In this document: piece by piece, positions 36,013 to 45,672 of the stretch
Layout: every line of letters starts with the position of its first letter
Position numbering within the stretch: position 1 is the first letter of the stretch
Source: Bacteroidia bacterium
Lineage (GTDB): Bacteria > Bacteroidota > Bacteroidia > Flavobacteriales > Flavobacteriaceae
Reading direction: 5' to 3'
NCBI GenBank assembly: GCA_030427585.1
Contig: JAUIBW010000001.1
Span: 124,001-188,000 of the forward strand
Length of the DNA: 64,000 bases
The notes under the pieces: model-generated
Seen by the model: the letters and a program-made list of their open reading frames with translations, nothing else
What the model was told of the DNA's origin: nothing
Database searches by the model: none
Translations under genes and position numbers: made by a program

Positions 36013-38274
36013 TTATTTGTTTACATTCAATTTTTCCTCGTTATAAAAAGAGATAACTACTTGATTTGAATAATATTCTTTGTCTCCTTTTAATATTCCT
36101 TCTTCTGAAAACAGAAATTCTGACAATACAAATGTGGCTTTATTTTTAACCGTATTTAAAAACATTTTTATGGATGTCACATTGGTTAAACATACTAATA
36201 ATTCATTATCTCCTTCTATTAATTTCACATATTGAGGTAATTGTTTTTCTACCCTCCATTCTGAAAATTCATTCAGCAATTCTTCTTCTCTTTCTATTAG
36301 TTTTATAAAAGGTTGAATAGATGCTTTTTTAAAATTCCAGGTTGCCTTTGAGAAAATAATATCATCATAGGTAACTCTTGGTAAAAATTCGAATTCCCTT
36401 ACCAAAGGCCCCCAATTAAAGCCAATACCAACACGTTTGTTTTGTAATTGCATATCGGATAAAAAATGATAAACAGGTAATGAATTGGATGAATAATTAT
36501 GTGCATTCGTTAGATATGGAATCACTTGTTTATTATTTTTTTTAGATCGTAAAAAAACTTCTTTATTATTTTTAATCGAAACCATAAGATCATCAAGTAT
36601 TAACTGATTTTTCTCATTTACAGATGATTTTGCTAAATATGGAATTTCATATTCTCGTAATATTGGTCTTGCCAATATATTACCAACTCTTGATTCAGGA
36701 AGATGTATAATTTCGGCCATTATTTTCCCTTTATTTATAATCCCTTCAGAATTAATTATTGTCTTAGTGTATTCGTGTAATTCTGTATCACCATGACAAA
36801 ACCTACCAAATAGGTTTGCTGCACTTGACCCTCCTGCACCATGCATAAAAATCATTTCTTTACCATCGACTATTGTAATTTCTGTCATTACAGATAAAGT
36901 ATCCGGCAAATCATTCCATTCTTTTTGAAAACTTTCGAAGTCTTTATCTTCAAGTTTTAAACTATATGCTTTTTTTAAAATAGTTTCATTTAGTTTCTTA
37001 TATAATAAGGAATAAAATCCATTCCATGGTATATTTCCCATAGAAGAGTCTTGGGATGGATATCCTACAAAGAGATCGTCTACAAGTGGATTTACTGTTC
37101 CCGAACCTTGATCTTGAAGGTATCCTATTCCCATTTCTGTATCTAAGACCTGAGATAATTTAACTTCTCTATTTTCATAACGCTCATAAAATGCTTCTCT
37201 AAATTTTTTAATATTTGTATCCCCCATCGGCGGTGATATTTTATTAAAAAATGAGATTCCTTTCTTTACCTTATTAACAACCTCATCACTTAATTTATTA
37301 TCTGCAAGATCAAGGATCATATCCGTTTGAAATAAATATTTTACGTCAAAATCAGTGCCTATTTTTTTTAACAATTTATTTATTTTCACATATTCATCTC
37401 TTTCATTACCTATACAACGATCAATATTTTCTAAGATATTATTAACCGATTCTAATGTTAAAATTATATCCTCTACTCCTTCTAACTTTTTTAATACTTT
37501 AAGTATTTGTGACAAAAACTCGTCTCCCGTTACAGAGGGTTCTAACTCACTTATTAGTAATTGACTCCCTACCATTTCTTCAATAAAAGCCAAAGCTTCT
37601 TCTTTGTTAATTTCGTCATCTACGAATAAGTCGTCTACTAATAAATTAACTAAATCTTTTAATAAAACTCCATTTTTTGAGGCATCTAATATCTCTTGTA
37701 AGTATTCTGTATGATCTACTGATATTATCTGATGATATCTTTTACTATTTACATGATAGTATTCAATATATCTTAGAAAATCTCCTGCTTTATATATGCT
37801 GGTATTTGAAAAAAATAACAGTTGATCCCGGATGTGCTTATTTTTGATTAAATCTTGAGACAAAGCAACTAAATAGTTCATATCCAAACGTGTATGGCGT
37901 TTGTTATTTTCTCCAAGTTTCAGTTTCATATCACTCTCTCTAGAAAACTCCCCGACTCCACATCCTGCAAAAATCCCAAAAGGCGTACAACGAGAGGACA
38001 TTCTACTCAGATATTTTAAAATTGAGTTCGTAAGTCTATTCACTTCTTTTTTATTGGTTAGTTCCTCATTTAGCCATTTTTCAAATTCAAAATACAGAGA
38101 TGGTGATGCTAAAAAAATGGCTTCTCTTATTTTATAGTCTTTACATATTTTTTTCAACCGCATGTTATCTATAGCATTTCCATGAGTTAGTTCTTTATAA
38201 AAATTTAAAGAAAGTAAAGGAGATCTTACTACAAATTTATCAAAGCTTTGGTATGGGTTTTTTGTTTTTATCAT
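36013..38274 (-). CDS. LanB glutamylation subunit (Lant_dehydr_N)
   Basis: 753-aa lantibiotic dehydratase N-terminal protein, which uses glutamyl-tRNA to glutamylate Ser/Thr of the precursor. It starts with a YQSFDKFVVRSPLLSLNFY element typical of LanB and carries SSRCTPFGIFAG near residues 92-103, a LanB signature, and FMHGAGGSSAANLFGRFCH further on. With the 291-aa gene downstream it makes a split LanB of 1044 residues, matching the size of single-chain LanB. The precursor gene lies upstream with a hairpin between. Confidence 0.92.
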   Translation of the reverse strand: MIKTKNPYQSFDKFVVRSPLLSLNFYKELTHGNAIDNMRLKKICKDYKIREAIFLASPSLYFEFEKWLNEELTNKKEVNRLTNSILKYLSRMSSRCTPFGIFAGCGVGEFSRESDMKLKLGENNKRHTRLDMNYLVALSQDLIKNKHIRDQLLFFSNTSIYKAGDFLRYIEYYHVNSKRYHQIISVDHTEYLQEILDASKNGVLLKDLVNLLVDDLFVDDEINKEEALAFIEEMVGSQLLISELEPSVTGDEFLSQILKVLKKLEGVEDIILTLESVNNILENIDRCIGNERDEYVKINKLLKKIGTDFDVKYLFQTDMILDLADNKLSDEVVNKVKKGISFFNKISPPMGDTNIKKFREAFYERYENREVKLSQVLDTEMGIGYLQDQGSGTVNPLVDDLFVGYPSQDSSMGNIPWNGFYSLLYKKLNETILKKAYSLKLEDKDFESFQKEWNDLPDTLSVMTEITIVDGKEMIFMHGAGGSSAANLFGRFCHGDTELHEYTKTIINSEGIINKGKIMAEIIHLPESRVGNILARPILREYEIPYLAKSSVNEKNQLILDDLMVSIKNNKEVFLRSKKNNKQVIPYLTNAHNYSSNSLPVYHFLSDMQLQNKRVGIGFNWGPLVREFEFLPRVTYDDIIFSKATWNFKKASIQPFIKLIEREEELLNEFSEWRVEKQLPQYVKLIEGDNELLVCLTNVTSIKMFLNTVKNKATFVLSEFLFSEEGILKGDKEYYSNQVVISFYNEEKLNVNK

Positions 38275-38350
38275 TCTATTAAAATGAAATTTTAAATGAT
38301 TTTTATAATTATAAATGCACTAAAGTTTTTGAAGTTTACTTTTGAATTAG

Positions 38351-38387
38351 AAAAAATCCCAGATACAAATGTGTTCTGAGATTTTTT
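38351..38387 (-). terminator. Terminator or attenuator after lanthipeptide precursor
   Basis: Minus strand AAAAAATCTCAGA-11-TCTGGGATTTTTT, one mismatch in the stem. It sits between precursor and lanB, so partial read-through would give more precursor mRNA than enzyme mRNA. Confidence 0.6.
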
Positions 38388-38451
38388 TAAATTAGAAATT
38401 CATAATTTTAATAGCTTAAAATAAGCTAAGATTATCTATAGAAAGCCCTTC

Positions 38452-38724
38452 TTATGCACAAGGGTTAATAGAAATACAACCTACAGGAACCCCCTGAATT
38501 CCCTGACAATAAGAAAGTTCTAAAGTAGGGCGAGTACATCCATCTCCTTGTGTTTGAGGAGGATGTGTAGCGCTGCACCCATCAGCATTACAGGACACAG
38601 TATTTACACCACAACCGCCCCAGGTAGGCCCATCAGTATAACCTCCTCCCATTATATAGGAAGAGTTTAACTTAGAAATAGTTTTCTTGTTTAAACTTAA
38701 ACTTGATAACTTCTTTTTTTTCAT
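38452..38724 (-). CDS. Class I lanthipeptide precursor
   Basis: 90-aa precursor. The leader KKKKLSSLSLNKKTISKLNS then SYIMGG ends in Gly-Gly near residues 26-27. The core (about 63 residues) holds seven Cys and many Ser/Thr, for example GGCGVNTVSCNADGCSATHP, GDGCTRPTLELSYCQ and GCISINPCA, so up to seven thioether rings are possible. It lies between lanC (93 bases upstream) and split lanB. The size and Cys number are large for a class I lanthipeptide. No exporter is adjacent. Confidence 0.88.
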   Translation of the reverse strand: MKKKKLSSLSLNKKTISKLNSSYIMGGGYTDGPTWGGCGVNTVSCNADGCSATHPPQTQGDGCTRPTLELSYCQGIQGVPVGCISINPCA

Positions 38725-38817
38725 GATTAAAAATTTTAATTGTTATTAAATAAATAAGTATTCTTCACAAATACTTTTGCTCGTTGTACTCTCCTTAAAA
38801 ATTCATAGAAAATTTTT

Positions 38818-40029
38818 TCAAGATATCATTAGACACTCATCCCAAGATGTTTCAAAATCAGAGAGATAAAATAGTATTGTCATGCCTATACCTGCAATCC
38901 CTGTAAGAAATCCTATTTCATTTTTCCATCCTATCTCGTCTCCTCCCCATTGCTTATATCCTACATAACCATCTTCAAAAGTTGCCATAGCAATTCCTTC
39001 TTTCATCCAATAGGATGCAGTTTCTTGAAATAAAGAATCTTGAGTTTCCTTATATAATCTCGAAAAAATAAGGGCATTACCGAAAGCTCCATGGCATATA
39101 GCAGAATCTTTCACAAAAGATTGTTCTTTGGTTCTGCGGTGTGCAGAGTGCTTTAGAATTACTAAACTTTTATTATATAAATCGTCATCTTTTAATGCAA
39201 TTGCCGCTATACGTAAAGAAACTCCTAATCCCAGATCACCATAACACCATGATAGTCTACTAGAATTTTTCTCATAAGGATCTGAAACCCAACTCGGAAA
39301 TAATGACAAAGCACCTTCCTCCTCATTTTCATAGTTTAATACAAAAGATATTGCTCCTTTTAATAAAGGAACAACTGATTGTCTAAACTCTAAATACTTA
39401 TGCAAACGAGAAAGGAAATTTATAATACTAGATATGCCATGAGATAAACTGAGATTATATCCTTGTACGCCAGTAGTTTTATCTATTACTGAAACCCACT
39501 TAATTCCTTTTTCATTTTTTATAGATAACTGTTGTAGATGTTTCAATAATTTTATCAAAAATTCAGTATAACGAACTTTTAATTTTTCTGATTTTGTATT
39601 TTGAAACCTTTTTAAAAAATAATAACCATAACCAATAGCACCGTGTAGAAAATCATAATTATTATTTGTAATATCTATAACCATTATATCATATAAATAA
39701 GCATCTAGATCACTCAATAATCCATCAGTATCAATCTCAACAAACCCTTCTTCTGAGAGATGCTCCACAACCCATCCTGCGCCTGCTATACCTCCACAAT
39801 ACGTAGGATAGTTATAACCTTTATTAATCCTATTTATAGATTCAGTTATCATTTCAACTCCACAATCTGAATAGTAGTCAACACCTAAATATTTCGAATA
39901 ATAGAATTGAAAAAGAGAAATTCCTGATATTCCAGAAAAAACCCCTATTTCTGAGTCATCGTTATATGTATTTTTAAGTATTTCACTTATATCTTTTAGC
40001 TGTTTCTCTAATCTATCTATACTAGTCAA
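38818..40029 (-). CDS. LanC-type lanthionine cyclase
   Basis: 403-aa cyclase that adds Cys thiols to dehydrated residues to form lanthionine rings. Zinc ligands are visible: Cys262 in SWCYGDLG, and Cys312-His313 in ICHGAFGNA. The general acid His197 (LSLSHGIS) and Arg258 also fit NisC. Gly-rich turns recur along the chain (FSGISGIS, YCGGIAGAG, FLHGAIGYG, LTGIAGIG) as in the alpha/alpha barrel. The start is TTG at 40029, since a stop lies three codons upstream and the next Met is at residue 60. First gene of the lanthipeptide operon. Confidence 0.92.
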   Translation of the reverse strand: MTSIDRLEKQLKDISEILKNTYNDDSEIGVFSGISGISLFQFYYSKYLGVDYYSDCGVEMITESINRINKGYNYPTYCGGIAGAGWVVEHLSEEGFVEIDTDGLLSDLDAYLYDIMVIDITNNNYDFLHGAIGYGYYFLKRFQNTKSEKLKVRYTEFLIKLLKHLQQLSIKNEKGIKWVSVIDKTTGVQGYNLSLSHGISSIINFLSRLHKYLEFRQSVVPLLKGAISFVLNYENEEEGALSLFPSWVSDPYEKNSSRLSWCYGDLGLGVSLRIAAIALKDDDLYNKSLVILKHSAHRRTKEQSFVKDSAICHGAFGNALIFSRLYKETQDSLFQETASYWMKEGIAMATFEDGYVGYKQWGGDEIGWKNEIGFLTGIAGIGMTILFYLSDFETSWDECLMIS

Positions 40030-40390
40030 AATTTAGGATGTAGTTTAAAAAGTTAATATCTTCTTAAGCGTCTTAAGTTTTCAGATATAATAAATGATTC
40101 AGTTTTTTGGCTTATACAAACCGACTATATTTTATTATCCTATAAAAAATAAATTCAAGTATAAATGTATAATTAGTAAACAATAACTAAATCGACATAT
40201 TGATGAACGTATTTGATTAATTGATAAACGTTGGTAAAATTAATTTTAACGAACTATTTAAGTTTCGAGACAAATGTTTGTTACGTACATTATCAGAACA
40301 GTCTTACAGGATTTTATAAATTAAGGGGATTTTTTGTGTTAAATCAGCTGATTTTATCAACTTGGTTTAAGGCAAGGATAAGACAGTAAA

Positions 40391-40935
40391 TAATGCCTCG
40401 GGGCAAGCCCCGAGGCATTACATTAGAATAAGTTCAATTGATCATCTCTATGTAATATTTCATATTCTTTCTCCTTACCTTGGATTTTTTACATATTGAA
40501 CTATGATTTTTCATTGCCATGTCTACCAACTGTATTAATATAAAATCCACTACCTCAAAAAGATCCTCCCCATAAAGCTCTTTTAACTCCTGGTACTTGT
40601 GAGAAAATCTCTCTAGCTGTTAAACTTTTAATAGTTCTAGCAATTTTTGTTGGGCTATAAGATGGAACACTTTAAAGTAAAAAATGAATATGATCCTTCT
40701 ATGAGCCTATTTTTAAGAAATGAATTTCATACCGGTCTTCTATATCTAAACAAGTCCTCTTTAAAATACGATCAACTTTTGGGCTTAAAACAAAACGACG
40801 ATATTTTGTTGAACAAACCAAATGATTAACAACAAAGAAACATTATGACTTTTATATATGTGGATACTTGAGCTCACGCTCAAGATTACTATTTTTTTTC
40901 CGTGCGAGGCAAACCTCGGGGTATTAAACCCTCCT
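40391..40935 (-). mobile_element. Degraded IS200/IS605-type insertion sequence
   Basis: A dead IS200-like element. Left boundary: perfect hairpin TAATGCCTCGGGGC-AA-GCCCCGAGGCATTA (40391-40420), downstream of the transposase remnant. Right side: subterminal hairpins CTTGAGC-4-GCTCAAG (40867-40884) and CGAGG-4-CCTCG (40905-40918). Both ends share CCTCGGGG. IS200/IS605 elements carry such single-strand hairpins instead of terminal inverted repeats. The right end is approximate. Confidence 0.75.
40423..40858 (-). pseudogene. tnpA: IS200-family transposase TnpA remnant
   Basis: Minus-strand conceptual translation gives pieces in three frames: KSHNVSLLL, then HLVCSTKYRRFVLSPKVDRI, then KDHIHFLL (HUH-type HxH motif), then SYSPTKIARTIKSLTAREIF and SQVPGVKRALWGGSF, then GFYINTVGRHGNEKS, IVQYVKN, and finally EKEYEILHRDDQLNLF with a stop. 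This is the whole length of an IS200 TnpA. At least three frameshifts and three stops break it, so it is inactive. Confidence 0.8.
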
Positions 40936-40940
40936 AGAAT

Positions 40941-40977
40941 AAACAAAAGCTTTGAGAAATTCTCAAAGCTTTTGTTT
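40941..40977 (-). terminator. recQ terminator
   Basis: Perfect 16-bp inverted repeat AAACAAAAGCTTTGAG-5-CTCAAAGCTTTTGTTT, 21 bases after the recQ stop. Confidence 0.75.
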
Positions 40978-40997
40978 ACTTACTATATAGGCATCTT

Positions 40998-43202
40998 TTA
41001 ATTCGCAACTTCACTTATAAATTTGATACGATATAGTCGAAGTTCTTCGTCATCATAATCTCCATCAAATTCTTCTATTGCTGTATCTATTTTATCATTT
41101 TCGGCTTCAATAAAATATTCATGAATTTCTTCTTGTTGATCTTCATCAAGGATTTCATCTATCCAATAAGCAATATTAAGTTTTGTACCACTGTACACAA
41201 TTGCTTCCATTTCTTTAATAAAAGTAGGCATATCCATCCCTTTTGCAGCAGCAATATCATCTAATGGTAATTTACGATCTACATTTTGTATAATATACAA
41301 TTTAAGACCACTATTAGCTCCCGTACTCTTCACCACAAAATCATCGGGTCGCATAATATCATTTTCTTCTACATATTCTGATATAAGGGTTACAAACGCA
41401 GAACCGTATTTCTTAGCTTTACCCTCACCTACTCCATGAACATTTGCTAACTCTTCTACAGTAACAGGGTATTTAAGTGCCATATCATCTATAGAAGGAT
41501 CTTGAAACACTACAAATGGAGGAACTCCTAGTTTTTTAGATACTGTTTTTCTTAAATTTCGTAGCATTCCGACTAACTTCTCATCACTACCACTTTTAGC
41601 TCCGGATTTTGTTGCGGTTATTATAGAATCATCATTAGTTTCATCATATATATGATCCTCGGTCATCATAAAGCTAACCGGGTTATCAATAAAACTTTTG
41701 CCTTCTTCAGTAATCCGAATCACTCCGTAAGTTTCGATATCCTTACGTAGATATCCTTTTACCAATACCTGGCGTGCAAGGGCCATCCAATACTTATCAG
41801 CTCGTTCTTTACCACTTCCAAAAAAATCTTGTTGATGTGTTCTATGCGAAATAATTAAGGCATTGCTTTTACCTATAAGAGTATTAACCAGATCTTTAGA
41901 TTTATAGATTTCTCCTGTTTTATCAACTATTTCGAGTAATAACTTTACTTCATCTTTGGCTTCGTGTTTTTTCTTAGGATTTCTTACATTATCATCCATA
42001 TCAGCACCATCACCGTTTACATCATCAAACTCCTCACCAAAATAATGTAATATAAATTTACGTCTGGATATAGACGTTTCTGCAAATGCTACTATTTCTT
42101 GTAACAAAGCATGTCCTATCTCCTGCTCGGCAACAGGTTTACCACTCATAAATTTTTCTAATTTTTCTATATCTTTATAAGCATAATATGCCAAGCAATG
42201 TCCTTCTCCCCCATCTCTTCCGGCACGTCCTGTTTCTTGGTAATAGCTCTCTATACTTTTAGGCATATCATGATGGATCACAAAACGCACATCGGGTTTA
42301 TCGATGCCCATTCCGAAAGCAATTGTAGCAACTACCACATCCACATCTTCCATCAAAAACATATCCTGATGTTTTGCCCTGGTCTTGGCATCCAATCCTG
42401 CATGATAAGGAACAGCTTTTACTCCATTAACTTCTAAGGTCTGCGCCAGTTCTTCAACTCTTTTTCTACTAAGACAATATATTATCCCGCTTTTACCACT
42501 ATTTTGCTTTACAAAACGGGTTATATCTGCATCTACATTTTTTGTTTTAGGGCGTATTTCATAAAACAGATTAGGGCGGTTAAATGATGCTTTAAATGTT
42601 TTAGCATTACTCATCCCTAAATTTTTAAGAATATCTTCCTGCACTTTTGGAGTTGCAGTTGCAGTAAGTCCTATAATAGGAATATCTTCTCCTATTCTTC
42701 TAATAATATTACGTAGATTTCTGTATTCGGGTCTAAAATCATGTCCCCATTCACTAATACAATGTGCTTCGTCTACAGCTAAAAAAGAAATTTCCTGAGA
42801 TTTTAAAAAATCTACATATTCTTCTTTTGTAAGTGATTCTGGTGCAACGTACAACAACTTGGTAACCCCATTAATTATATCTTCTTTTACCCTTTTTACT
42901 TCGGATTTATTAAGAGAAGAATTAAGTACATGGGCAATACCCTCTACTGATGAAATACTTCGAATAGCATCCACTTGATTTTTCATTAATGCGATCAGGG
43001 GTGAAACCACGATAGCGGTCCCTTTACACATTAAAGCGGGCAGTTGATAACATAGGGATTTACCTCCGCCTGTAGGCATGATTACAAATGTATTTTGTTT
43101 TTCTAAAATACTTTGTATTACCTTTTCCTGTAGTCCTCTAAATTGACTAAACCCAAAATGTTTTTTTAAAGCACTTTGCAAGTCAGTTTCATTCAAACTC
43201 AT
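40998..43202 (-). CDS. recQ: ATP-dependent DNA helicase RecQ
   Basis: 734-aa 3'-5' DNA helicase for recombination and fork repair. The superfamily-2 core (residues 1-345) has PTGGGKSLCYQLP, DEAHCISEWGHDFR (DEAH box), TATATP and QETGRAGRDG. An RQC region follows (about 370-510), but the usual zinc Cys cluster is not evident. An HRDC domain lies about 560-640 (VFQDPSIDDMAL, VHGVGEGKAKKYG). The acidic C-terminal tail is typical of Bacteroidota RecQ. Divergent from kdsD. Confidence 0.93.
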   Translation of the reverse strand: MSLNETDLQSALKKHFGFSQFRGLQEKVIQSILEKQNTFVIMPTGGGKSLCYQLPALMCKGTAIVVSPLIALMKNQVDAIRSISSVEGIAHVLNSSLNKSEVKRVKEDIINGVTKLLYVAPESLTKEEYVDFLKSQEISFLAVDEAHCISEWGHDFRPEYRNLRNIIRRIGEDIPIIGLTATATPKVQEDILKNLGMSNAKTFKASFNRPNLFYEIRPKTKNVDADITRFVKQNSGKSGIIYCLSRKRVEELAQTLEVNGVKAVPYHAGLDAKTRAKHQDMFLMEDVDVVVATIAFGMGIDKPDVRFVIHHDMPKSIESYYQETGRAGRDGGEGHCLAYYAYKDIEKLEKFMSGKPVAEQEIGHALLQEIVAFAETSISRRKFILHYFGEEFDDVNGDGADMDDNVRNPKKKHEAKDEVKLLLEIVDKTGEIYKSKDLVNTLIGKSNALIISHRTHQQDFFGSGKERADKYWMALARQVLVKGYLRKDIETYGVIRITEEGKSFIDNPVSFMMTEDHIYDETNDDSIITATKSGAKSGSDEKLVGMLRNLRKTVSKKLGVPPFVVFQDPSIDDMALKYPVTVEELANVHGVGEGKAKKYGSAFVTLISEYVEENDIMRPDDFVVKSTGANSGLKLYIIQNVDRKLPLDDIAAAKGMDMPTFIKEMEAIVYSGTKLNIAYWIDEILDEDQQEEIHEYFIEAENDKIDTAIEEFDGDYDDEELRLYRIKFISEVAN

Positions 43203-43376
43203 TAAACTATTTAACTTTTATATACCAATTAAATAAAGATTCACTAACACTAAATCTATTTCCCCAAATACAGATTTAGTGGATGTTTCGTTTTTAATTT
43301 TAGTATGCCAAAGATAAACAAAGCATAAATTAATACGCTTTTTTTTATCACTATTTAAAATTAATAAGGTATTGTA

Positions 43377-43384
43377 TACCTTTG
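43377..43384 (+). promoter_or_regulatory. kdsD operon -7 promoter element
   Basis: TACCTTTG, perfect TAnnTTTG, 54 bases before the kdsD start. The -33 half is poor. Confidence 0.45.
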
Positions 43385-43437
43385 CGTAAATTAAAGATAG
43401 TAAAATCTTTATTTATAACACGAAAATTTTTTAAATT

Positions 43438-44406
43438 TTGAATACCCAAGACACTATAATTTCATATGCTAAAAAAACTATTGCCGAGGAAGCTCGTGCA
43501 ATTGCTCACTTAGAAGAGCTCATTGATAAAGAATTTTCTGATGCTGTAGAAACGATACATAACTCAAAAGGTAGAGTTATTATTACTGGTATAGGCAAAA
43601 GTGCTATTATTGCTACCAAAATTGTTGCTACAATGAATTCTACAGGTACCCCTGCAGTTTTTATGCATGCTGCCGATGCCATTCATGGTGATTTAGGAAA
43701 TATTCTCGAAGATGATATTGTTATTTGTATTTCTAAAAGTGGCAATACTCCAGAAATAAAAGTTCTGGTTCCTTTGATTAAAAATTTTAAAAATCCTTTA
43801 ATTGGTATTACAGCTAATAAAGAATCTTTTCTAGGTCAGGAGGCTGATTATGTATTACATGCCTATGTAGAAAAAGAAGCATGCCCTAATAATCTAGCTC
43901 CAACGACAAGTACCACTGCCCAACTGGTTATTGGAGATGCACTGGCAGTATGCTTATTGCACTTGCAAGGATTTTCTAGCAGGGATTTTGCCAAATATCA
44001 TCCAGGAGGTGCACTGGGAAAAAAACTATATCTTCGAGTAAGTGATATCACATCTAGAAACGAAAAACCCGAAGTATCTCCAGGGTCTAATATAAATAAT
44101 GTAATTGTTGAAATGACAGAAAAAAGATTAGGAGCCACCGCAGTCACAGAAAATGGGGTAATTCTTGGCATTATAACAGACGGAGATTTACGTAGAATGT
44201 TAACAAAAGGTACTTCTTCTTTTGAAGGCTTGGTTGCTAAAGATATTATGTCTCCTAATCCTAAACGTATTGATAATGATGCCATGGCAATAGATGCTCT
44301 AGAAAAATTAGAGGAAAACTCAATAACTCAATTACTAGCAGAAAAAGACGGTAAATATGTAGGGTTATTACATATTCATGATTTAATGAGAGAAGGTATT
44401 TTATAA
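43438..44406 (+). CDS. kdsD: Arabinose-5-phosphate isomerase (KdsD/KpsF)
   Basis: 322-aa sugar-phosphate isomerase making D-arabinose 5-phosphate for the Kdo of lipopolysaccharide. The SIS domain (residues 40-170) has GIGKSAIIA, HGDLGNI and SKSGNTPEI; two CBS domains fill about 205-320 (TDGDLRRML in the first). The start is TTG at 43438; no ATG is available before AKKTIAEEA. Its stop overlaps the tatC ATG by one base. First gene of a kdsD-tatC-AhpD-like-lptB operon, which links Kdo supply with LPS transport (lptB). Confidence 0.92.
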   Translation: MNTQDTIISYAKKTIAEEARAIAHLEELIDKEFSDAVETIHNSKGRVIITGIGKSAIIATKIVATMNSTGTPAVFMHAADAIHGDLGNILEDDIVICISKSGNTPEIKVLVPLIKNFKNPLIGITANKESFLGQEADYVLHAYVEKEACPNNLAPTTSTTAQLVIGDALAVCLLHLQGFSSRDFAKYHPGGALGKKLYLRVSDITSRNEKPEVSPGSNINNVIVEMTEKRLGATAVTENGVILGIITDGDLRRMLTKGTSSFEGLVAKDIMSPNPKRIDNDAMAIDALEKLEENSITQLLAEKDGKYVGLLHIHDLMREGIL

Positions 44407-45245
44407 TGGCAGGTAACACTACTCAAAAAGATCCTCAGTCTATGTCTTTTCTAGATCATCTAGAAGAGTTGCGCTGGCATTTAATTCGGGCTACTGTTGC
44501 AGTACTTATTGCTGGAATTATAGCATTTGTATCAAAAGAATTCATCTTCGATGTTATAATTTTTGGTCCAAAAAAACCAGATTTCCCTACTTATAATGGT
44601 CTCTGTAATCTATCTAAACTTTTAGGTTTAGATGAAAGTTTATGCTTTAAAGAATTACCTTTTAGCGTACAGAGCAGAAAAGTAGCTGGCCAATTCTCGG
44701 TTCATATATGGACCTCAATAACAGCAGGTTTTATTATAGCATTTCCTTATGTACTATATGAATTCTGGAAATTTATTTCCCCCGCATTGTATGATAAGGA
44801 GAAAAAGAATTCTAAAGGATTTATTATTATCTGTTCCTGTTTATTTTTTCTTGGAGTACTTTTTGGATACTATGTAATTACGCCATTATCCATTAATTTC
44901 TTAGGAGGATATCAAGTAAGTAAAGAGGTGCTTAACGAATTTGATATTGATAGCTATATAGCATTGGTAAGAGCTTCTGTAATAGCTTGTGGTCTAATCT
45001 TCGAGCTTCCTGTTATTATGTTTTTCCTTACCAAAGTAGGGTTAGTAACCCCTGAGTTCTTAAAAAAATACAGAAAATTTGCTTTAGTAATTGTATTAAT
45101 ACTTTCTGCCGTAATTACACCACCTGATATTGCTAGTCAGGTTATTGTTGCTATTCCGGTTTTGATATTATATGAGGTAAGTATTTTTATATCTAAAGCT
45201 GTTATAAAAAAAGAAAAGAAAAAATTACAAAAACAATCTAAATGA
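44406..45245 (+). CDS. tatC: Sec-independent translocase TatC
   Basis: 279-aa core receptor of the twin-arginine translocase in the inner membrane, exporting folded proteins. The N-terminal signature MSFLDHLEELRWHLIRA lies at residues 13-29. Six hydrophobic segments follow, with FPYVLYEFWKFISPALYDKEK (the first periplasmic/cytoplasmic conserved loop) near 112-132. A small insertion (PDFPTYNGLCNLSKLLGLDE) after helix 1 is usual in Bacteroidota. It overlaps the next gene by four bases. Confidence 0.95.
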   Translation: MAGNTTQKDPQSMSFLDHLEELRWHLIRATVAVLIAGIIAFVSKEFIFDVIIFGPKKPDFPTYNGLCNLSKLLGLDESLCFKELPFSVQSRKVAGQFSVHIWTSITAGFIIAFPYVLYEFWKFISPALYDKEKKNSKGFIIICSCLFFLGVLFGYYVITPLSINFLGGYQVSKEVLNEFDIDSYIALVRASVIACGLIFELPVIMFFLTKVGLVTPEFLKKYRKFALVIVLILSAVITPPDIASQVIVAIPVLILYEVSIFISKAVIKKEKKKLQKQSK

Positions 45246-45592
45246 GTGATATAGTTGACGAATTCAATAGCTACAGAGAAAAAATGAATTCTCGTATCCT
45301 AGAGGACAATAATAAAATAATTAAGAGAATCTTTAATCTGGATACCAATGCGTATATGAAAGGTGCTCTAGATGTAAAAACTAAAGAATTATTAGGATTA
45401 GTAGCTTCTGTAGTACTACGCTGTGACGATTGTGTACGTTATCATCTTGAAACCTGTCATAAAGAAGGATTAACAAAAGAAGAAGTGGTCGAATCCCTTA
45501 GTATTGCTACCTTGGTAGGAGGCACTATCGTTATTCCCCATTTACGTCGTGCCTATGAGTTTTGGGATGCTCTCGAAGCAAAAGCTTCTTAA
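45242..45592 (+). CDS. Carboxymuconolactone decarboxylase-like (AhpD) protein
   Basis: 116-aa AhpD-fold protein. The redox motif DDCVRYHLETC (Cys-x6-Cys, about residues 63-71) and the following hydrophobic helix (SIATLVGGTIVIPHLRRA) are the family core. It may act in alkyl-hydroperoxide defence or as a general thiol oxidoreductase. It overlaps tatC by four bases (ATGA), so it is translated with it. Its role in an LPS/Tat operon is not clear. Confidence 0.88.
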   Translation: MSDIVDEFNSYREKMNSRILEDNNKIIKRIFNLDTNAYMKGALDVKTKELLGLVASVVLRCDDCVRYHLETCHKEGLTKEEVVESLSIATLVGGTIVIPHLRRAYEFWDALEAKAS

Positions 45593-45672
45593 GTATGTAA
45601 CAGTTAAAAAGAATAATGTAAATTTACCAGCTCATTTTAGCAACACCCTCGATATAAAGAAGTCATTCTGAT

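Noticed and set aside
40647-40829. 60-codon + strand ORF
   Set aside because: It is antisense to the IS200 transposase remnant, whose conceptual translation is clearly better.
45597-45625. TGTAACA upstream of lptB
   Set aside because: At the fixed 15-base distance the sequence is GTAA, not CGT, so it does not fit the ECF-type motif.
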